Assembly (NCBI GenBank): GCA_023441125.1
Contig: JAEZQV010000254.1
Span: 1-9,363 of the forward strand
From: Bacillota bacterium
GTDB taxonomy: Bacteria; Bacillota_C; Negativicutes; Sporomusales; Sporomusaceae
Direction: 5' to 3'
DNA: 9,363 bases
Shown: one piece after another, positions 5,447 through 9,363 of the stretch
Layout: each line of letters opens with the position of its first letter
Numbering within the stretch: position 1 is the stretch's first letter
Translations under genes and position numbers: made by a program
Notes under the pieces: generated by a model
Told to the model about the DNA's origin: nothing
Database searches by the model: none
The model's input: only the letters and a program-made list of their open reading frames with translations

Positions 5447-7810
5447 TTACAGTGTTTCATAGGTTGTTCTGGCAATAATGGCATCCTGCGCTTCCCGGGA
5501 CAAGTTAACAAACTGCGTGCTGTAACCGGCCACCCTGACCAGTAAGTCTTTGTACTCTTCCGGCTGCGCCTGGGCCTTTTTCAATACCTCGGCGGAAATG
5601 ACGTTGAATTGAACATGGAAGGCGCCCAGGGAAAAATAGGCTCTGACAATAGCGGCCAGATTTTTCAGGCTCCGCTCTGATGCCAGCAGTTCCGGGGATA
5701 ACTTGATATTGAGCAGGGTCCCGCCGGCATGCACATCGTGATTGATTTTAGCGGCCGAGCGCATCGCCGCCGTCGGGCTGGTCAAATCAGTCCCGGCATG
5801 GGGGGAAACGCCCTCGGTTAAAGGACTGCCGGCTTTGCGTCCGTCCGGCGTGGCTCCAATGACGCTGCCGGCCGGTATGTAGTTGGAAATACCCATAAAG
5901 GCGGAATTAAACGGCGAACCGAAGTAGTCTTTGTAAGCCCGTACTTCCTGGTGGTAAAACTCCGTAATCTCCACGGCAATATGGTCCACCTCGTCGTCAT
6001 CATTGCCGTATTTCGGACAGGCCAGCGCCGCTTGCCTCAGTTCTTCCCAGCCTTCCCAGTCCGCAGCCAGCGCCCTGGTCAGCTCGGCCAGCGTATATTT
6101 TTGTTCCGCAAACACTAATTTTTTAATAACGGCCAGCGAATTCGCCGCATCCGCCACGCCAATGCCGGTCAGTACCGGTCCCACATTATATTTGGCGCCG
6201 CCTTGGCTCAGGTCCTGGCCTTTTTCCATGCAGCCGTCAACCAACAGTGACAAATAAGGCCGGGGCACCATTTCAGCATGAATCTGCTGGGCGGTGATGC
6301 TGCCGATGACCGCGTGCTTGATCAGGTTGGCCAGCTGGCTGAAAAACGCCTGCTGCACCGCTTCATAGCTGCTAAACTCCCCGGCCTCCTTAAGTCCCAT
6401 CGCCTGGCCGGTGAGGAGGCTGTTCCCGTTATGCAAGGCATATTCCAGGGCCGCGGCAAAATTGATATTCACCGCCGAGGTCCACTCGCCCACTTTGCGG
6501 AAATGCGGCACAACACAGCCGCAATTACTCCAGTCACGGGCATCTTCCGGCGCCAAACCGGCGGCCAGCAGCATCTCTGCGCCCAGCCGGTCATTATGGA
6601 TGGCGGGAAAACCGGTTCCTGCCCGCACCAGTTTGCAAACCGCCAGCAAAAACTCCTCCGGCGTGTCGGGATGAATCCGCACACTCAACCCCGGCTGATG
6701 GGTCTTGACGTTTTTGGTAGCCTCCAGACACATATACGACAGGGCATTGGTGGCGTCCCGGCCTGCCCGCGTGCGTCCGCCCACCGTCAGGTTCTGGAAG
6801 GAGTTGTAGCCGGCAAAGAATTTGGCGGTATTGCTGGAAATCGCCCACACCCATTCGGACAGTTTAAGCCAGAGCGCTTCGATAAGCTCCTGGGCTTTGT
6901 CCGCGGTGATAACGCCTGTTGCCAGATCGGCGGCGTAATAGGGATACATGTACTGATCAAACCGGCCCAGATTGAGGGCCAGCGAATTTTCCGCCAGAAT
7001 GGAACCCACTTGGGTAAACCATACCGTCTGGACGGCTTCATAGAAGCTGGCCGGCGGCTGTTCCGGAATTCGCCGGCAGATGGCGGCAATCTGCAGTAAT
7101 TCTGCCTGGCGGCCGGCAGCGGACTCACCCTGCGCCAAAACTTCCGCCTGGGCGGCATACCGGCGGGCCAGGGTAATGATGCCTTCGCAGACCAGCACGG
7201 CCGCCTGGTAAAAGTCGATTTGCGCCAGCGCGGCCGGGGTAGTAGGCTCCAGGCGGGCCAGATGCGCCTGTGCTTCGGCCTGTAAACCGCCAAAGCCCTT
7301 TTTGAAAATAATATCCTGATAGTCGGCAGTGACTTCACCGACGGCGCTGCGCCACTTGGAGTCATTATCAATAATGCCGGTATCGATTAATAGTTTGGCT
7401 GTTGCCGGGTTTATCCGGGCGAGAAAGGTTTCCTCCAGCGACTTCCCCTGCCAATAGGGAAATATTTCTTCCCGCAGTGTCTGTTTTGCCTCTTCCTCAA
7501 TTAAATATGGATCTTGCTGCCGGGTTGCAAACGAATCCATCTCTGCCTGAACCCACTGCCACGAATACTCCGGGCAAATGATGCCGGACCTCTGAAATTC
7601 ACCGATGGAGCCGACAATCAGTTCCCTGGTGAAAATGGTGACGGGAATGCTTTGGCAAACTGCCAAAAATGCCTTGGCGCGACGGATAATCACCGCTTCG
7701 CCCTCAGTATTTTTATGCGAGGCGGTAAAGGCTTCGGCCCGCTTGATGCTAATGGACGGCTTGGCTTCGATATAGGACTTTTTCGAACATAAGATCCGGT
7801 CAGTTGACAT
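5447..7810 (-). CDS. Glycyl radical enzyme of unknown substrate (PFL/dehydratase superfamily) with a variant active site
   Basis: This 787-residue protein is full length for the superfamily. The PFL domain includes conserved segments LALNLGRFDQYMYPYY (276-291), FFAGYNSFQNLTVGG (331-345) and HQPGLSVRIHP (371-381). The thiyl-radical loop is N429-C430-G431-C432-V433-V434-P435-H436. The C-terminal glycyl-radical motif is RVAG762YS. Both catalytic residues, Cys432 and Gly762, are present, so it should be active. Glycerol, propanediol, choline, hydroxyproline, isethionate and hydroxyphenylacetate enzymes have Glu two residues after the cysteine; here it is Val434. Pyruvate formate-lyase has adjacent Cys-Cys, also absent. 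The reaction therefore cannot be assigned, and 'formate acetyltransferase' would be a misleading label. GAGGAGG overlaps the regulator stop codon and sets the start. The adjoining activase and GntR gene indicate a dedicated, inducible system. Confidence 0.93.
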   Translation of the reverse strand: MSTDRILCSKKSYIEAKPSISIKRAEAFTASHKNTEGEAVIIRRAKAFLAVCQSIPVTIFTRELIVGSIGEFQRSGIICPEYSWQWVQAEMDSFATRQQDPYLIEEEAKQTLREEIFPYWQGKSLEETFLARINPATAKLLIDTGIIDNDSKWRSAVGEVTADYQDIIFKKGFGGLQAEAQAHLARLEPTTPAALAQIDFYQAAVLVCEGIITLARRYAAQAEVLAQGESAAGRQAELLQIAAICRRIPEQPPASFYEAVQTVWFTQVGSILAENSLALNLGRFDQYMYPYYAADLATGVITADKAQELIEALWLKLSEWVWAISSNTAKFFAGYNSFQNLTVGGRTRAGRDATNALSYMCLEATKNVKTHQPGLSVRIHPDTPEEFLLAVCKLVRAGTGFPAIHNDRLGAEMLLAAGLAPEDARDWSNCGCVVPHFRKVGEWTSAVNINFAAALEYALHNGNSLLTGQAMGLKEAGEFSSYEAVQQAFFSQLANLIKHAVIGSITAQQIHAEMVPRPYLSLLVDGCMEKGQDLSQGGAKYNVGPVLTGIGVADAANSLAVIKKLVFAEQKYTLAELTRALAADWEGWEELRQAALACPKYGNDDDEVDHIAVEITEFYHQEVRAYKDYFGSPFNSAFMGISNYIPAGSVIGATPDGRKAGSPLTEGVSPHAGTDLTSPTAAMRSAAKINHDVHAGGTLLNIKLSPELLASERSLKNLAAIVRAYFSLGAFHVQFNVISAEVLKKAQAQPEEYKDLLVRVAGYSTQFVNLSREAQDAIIARTTYETL

Positions 7811-7822
7811 ACCGCTGCCTCC

Positions 7823-8500
7823 TCATTTTTCCCTGCTCGGCGTTAAGTACCCGGCCAGCGTGCTTATCGCCTCGGCCATATGTTCGCGCAAAATTGCCTG
7901 TGCGCCCGCAATGTCGCTTTGCCCGCAGGCGGCCAGCAGCTTACGGTGCTCGGCCTGGGATTTGGCCTGATAATTCATCGTGGACAAATACAGCCGCATA
8001 TACCGTTCCACATTGTTGTGCAGGCTGCGGATCAATGCCAGCAACTTTGGCCTGTGAGCCCGAAAATATAAGGTTTCGTGAAACTGCCAGTTTAGTTCGC
8101 CCCAGCGGCGGCTGTTGGTTTCCTCATCGGCCTCCGCAAGGATGCGGCCGGCTTCGGCGAGATCAGTCTCTGTCAGCTGGGGAATGGCCAGCTCCAGGGC
8201 GCCTAATTCCAGAAACAGCCGGATGTCGAATATCTCCTTGGCTTCGTCGACTGACAGATCGCTGACCACCGCGCCCCGGTTAGGATAGAACGTGACCAGT
8301 CCCTCGGCCTCCAGGCTTTTTAACGCTTCCCGCAGGGCACTCATACTAACGCTAAACCGTAAAGCCAGTTCTTCCTGTTTAAGCTGAATGCCGCCCGCCA
8401 GTTCCCCGGCCAATATCTCTTCCCTGAGCAGAGCGGTAATCATGCCCGGCAGCGTGCGGACCGCAAGCTGCAATTGCGATTTTGTGTCAATGTTTTTCAT
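7823..8500 (-). CDS. GntR-family (FCD/FadR subfamily) regulator of the GRE operon
   Basis: This 225-residue protein has an N-terminal winged helix at about residues 15-80, including LREEILAGEL, a helix-turn-helix near 43-63 (EELALRFSVSMSALREALKS) and the wing GLVTFYPNRGAVVS. A helical FCD ligand domain spans about 85-215. Asn137, His141, His185 and His207 occupy positions typical of the FCD metal site, which in relatives helps bind a small carboxylate. It is the first gene of the operon, and its TGA lies within the GAGGAGG of the GRE gene, so translation is likely coupled. It probably represses itself and the enzyme genes until the substrate is present. The chosen ATG sits at the predicted transcription start, with AAAGG only 1-2 nt before it. 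Met20 (GMITALLREE) would leave a still-plausible but shorter winged helix. Confidence 0.9.
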   Translation of the reverse strand: MKNIDTKSQLQLAVRTLPGMITALLREEILAGELAGGIQLKQEELALRFSVSMSALREALKSLEAEGLVTFYPNRGAVVSDLSVDEAKEIFDIRLFLELGALELAIPQLTETDLAEAGRILAEADEETNSRRWGELNWQFHETLYFRAHRPKLLALIRSLHNNVERYMRLYLSTMNYQAKSQAEHRKLLAACGQSDIAGAQAILREHMAEAISTLAGYLTPSREK

Positions 8501-8506
8501 GCCTTT

Positions 8507-8535
8507 ACTATAATACTTTGGCGCTTGCTTGTAAA
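8507..8535 (-). promoter_or_regulatory. Promoter of the GntR-GRE-activase operon
   Basis: On the minus strand TTTACA (8535-8530), a 17-bp spacer and TATAGT (8512-8507) each match the consensus at five of six positions. Transcription would start near 8500, so the regulator messenger may have almost no leader. Confidence 0.6.
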
Positions 8536-8565
8536 TTCGATTTTCGAATGTATTCTGTGTACATT
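8535..8565. promoter_or_regulatory. Two overlapping dyads, candidate GntR operators
   Basis: The first dyad is ATTCGA-TTT-TCGAAT (8535-8549), touching the operon -35 box. The second is AATGTA (8547-8552) and TACATT (8560-8565), with a 7-nt spacer. They share three bases. They lie between the -35 boxes of the divergent operon and the ahpC promoter, so one bound protein could affect both. Neither is a perfect match to a FadR-subfamily site that I know. Confidence 0.45.
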
Positions 8566-8585
8566 AATAAATTTTCTTTGCCCTC

Positions 8586-8614
8586 TTGACAAAATTATCT
8601 AAATACGATAAATT
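8586..8614 (+). promoter_or_regulatory. Sigma-70-type promoter of ahpC
   Basis: TTGACA (8586-8591) is a perfect -35, followed after 17 bp by TAAATT (8609-8614). Transcription would begin near 8621, giving a leader of about 125 nt before ATG at 8747. AT-rich imperfect dyads overlap the spacer, but no convincing PerR box (TTATAAT-type repeat) was found. Confidence 0.65.
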
Positions 8615-8691
8615 ATTAATTGAGAACAATATCCATTAGTAAATAATAAAATTTATTTATCAGGTAATCTCTCACCAACCGTTTGGCAGCA

Positions 8692-8710
8692 ACCATAGTT
8701 TATTTATGGT
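8692..8710 (+). repeat. Small hairpin in the ahpC leader
   Basis: ACCATA (8692-8697) pairs with TATGGT (8705-8710) around a 7-nt loop, and GC pairs beyond a one-base bulge extend it. It ends 21 nt before the GGGAGG ribosome binding site (8732-8737). It is not a recognised riboswitch. Confidence 0.4.
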
Positions 8711-8746
8711 GCAAATAAAAAAAGATAATAAGGGAGGCTACGTTCA

Positions 8747-9310
8747 ATGTCATTAATCGGCAAGGAAGTCAGCGACTTCAGAGTGCAGGCCTTTGTGAAC
8801 AATGATTTTCAGGAGATAACCAAGCAGGATCTTGCAGGCAAATGGTCCGTCTTCTTCTTCTATCCGGCGGACTTCACTTTTGTGTGCCCGACCGAGCTCG
8901 AAGATCTGGCGGACAAACATGAAGACTTTTTGAAGATCGGTTGCCAGATCTATTCCGTGTCCTGCGATACCCATTTTGTACATAAAGCCTGGCATGATGC
9001 GTCCAAGACCATCAAAAAGATCCGCTTCCCCATGCTGGCTGATCCGACAGGAGCCCTGGCCAGAGATTTCGACGTTATGATCGAAAGCGCCGGCCTGGCC
9101 GAAAGAGGCACCTTTATCATTAATCCCGAAGGAAAAATTGTTGCCTATGAAGTGCTGGCAGGCAATATCGGTCGGAACGCCGAAGAACTGCTGCGCCGGG
9201 TACAGGCTTCCCAGTTTGTGGCTGAGCACGGCGATCAGGTGTGCCCGGCGAGATGGGCTCCCGGCAAGGAAACCTTAAAACCCAGCCTGGATTTGGTCGG
9301 CCTGTTGTAA
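8747..9310 (+). CDS. ahpC: Alkyl hydroperoxide reductase subunit C, typical 2-Cys peroxiredoxin
   Basis: This 187-residue protein is the normal AhpC length. The peroxidatic Cys47 lies in FYPADFTFVCPTE, with Thr44 and Pro40 as active-site partners and Arg120 as the conserved arginine. The resolving Cys166 lies in QVCPARW near the C-terminus. It reduces H2O2, organic peroxides and peroxynitrite in the cytoplasm; a dimeric disulfide forms and must be reduced by AhpF or a thioredoxin-type partner. No ahpF follows within the window, so the reductant is unknown. GGGAGG 9 nt before ATG supports the start. It is divergent from the radical-enzyme operon. A role in protecting oxygen-sensitive enzymes is plausible but inferred. 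Confidence 0.97.
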   Translation: MSLIGKEVSDFRVQAFVNNDFQEITKQDLAGKWSVFFFYPADFTFVCPTELEDLADKHEDFLKIGCQIYSVSCDTHFVHKAWHDASKTIKKIRFPMLADPTGALARDFDVMIESAGLAERGTFIINPEGKIVAYEVLAGNIGRNAEELLRRVQASQFVAEHGDQVCPARWAPGKETLKPSLDLVGLL

Positions 9311-9326
9311 AACAAGAAAAACGTCT

Positions 9327-9363
9327 GTATGCGGCACCAAAGGGCTCACGGCCTGCCGCATGC
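9327..9363 (+). terminator. Probable ahpC terminator hairpin, cut by the window edge
   Basis: GTATGCGGCA (9327-9336) pairs with TGCCGCATGC (9354-9363), with one wobble, around a 17-nt loop starting 16 bp after the ahpC stop. The T-tract, if any, would lie beyond the window. Confidence 0.55.

Noticed and set aside
6278..7099. 273-codon open frame antisense to the GRE gene
   Set aside because: It lies wholly within the GRE gene, has no recognisable domain and follows from GC-rich codons of the real gene. The same applies to the antisense frames at 4647-5045, 5071-5462 and 7804-8265.
6787..7371. 194-codon same-strand frame inside the GRE gene
   Set aside because: It is frame-shifted relative to the conserved GRE reading frame and is rich in Arg, Pro and Trp, typical of an out-of-frame shadow of GC-rich DNA.
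5447..7810. Annotation as pyruvate formate-lyase
   Set aside because: The adjacent Cys-Cys pair required by pyruvate formate-lyase is absent, and the activase carries the extra ferredoxin clusters of non-PFL systems.
8621..8746. Riboswitch in the ahpC leader
   Set aside because: Only a small AT-rich hairpin is visible. I could not match any conserved riboswitch core, and no PerR box was found either.
1..9363. CRISPR array, tRNA or rRNA genes, insertion sequence
   Set aside because: I saw no regularly spaced repeats, tRNA cloverleaf, rRNA segment, transposase frame or terminal inverted repeats with target duplication.

Overview
The window most likely comes from a diderm, anaerobic Firmicute of the Negativicutes (Sporomusa/Pelosinus-like). 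Three things suggest this. There is an outer-membrane porin with an N-terminal S-layer-homology domain, a hallmark of that class. There is an oxygen-sensitive glycyl radical enzyme (GRE) with its activase. The ribosome binding sites are strong and Gram-positive-like (GGAGG). Assignment below class level is not possible from the sequence alone.

Layout. Positions 1-126 (minus) hold the first 42 codons of an Old Yellow Enzyme-type flavin oxidoreductase that runs off the left edge. It is preceded by a possible 30-codon leader ORF and a perfect 14-bp inverted repeat. Positions 291-1610 (minus) encode the SLH-domain porin. A 638-bp region follows, with the porin promoter, a 12-bp palindrome, an 18-bp-stem hairpin and a LysR promoter embedded in a dyad. 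Positions 2249-3178 (plus) encode a LysR-type regulator ending in a strong terminator. A five-helix membrane protein of unknown function (3384-3923, minus) lies behind an unusual hairpin-rich leader. A 50-residue four-cysteine protein (4218-4370, minus) lies upstream of that.

The core is a compact minus-strand operon at 8500-4521. It runs from a GntR/FCD regulator to a 787-residue GRE and then a radical-SAM activase with two ferredoxin-type cluster motifs. The regulator stop codon lies inside the ribosome binding site of the GRE gene, and the next gap is 20 bp. The GRE has an intact glycyl-radical motif (RVAGYS) and active-site cysteine. However, the residue two after that cysteine is Val, where the known GRE dehydratases and lyases have a Glu, and pyruvate formate-lyase's adjacent Cys-Cys pair is also absent. 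Its substrate cannot be named from sequence and it may have a non-standard reaction. No transporter, microcompartment gene or small subunit lies beside it. Divergent from the operon is a 2-Cys peroxiredoxin (AhpC) gene with a good promoter and a leader of about 125 nt. The shared 246-bp region carries two overlapping dyads that are candidate operators.

How the genes fit together: the GntR protein probably senses a small carboxylate and controls the GRE operon and itself; the activase installs the glycyl radical; the GRE carries out the radical reaction anaerobically. AhpC may protect against peroxide, but a functional link to the GRE is only inferred from position. The LysR gene, membrane protein and small Cys protein have no evident functional link to the operon.
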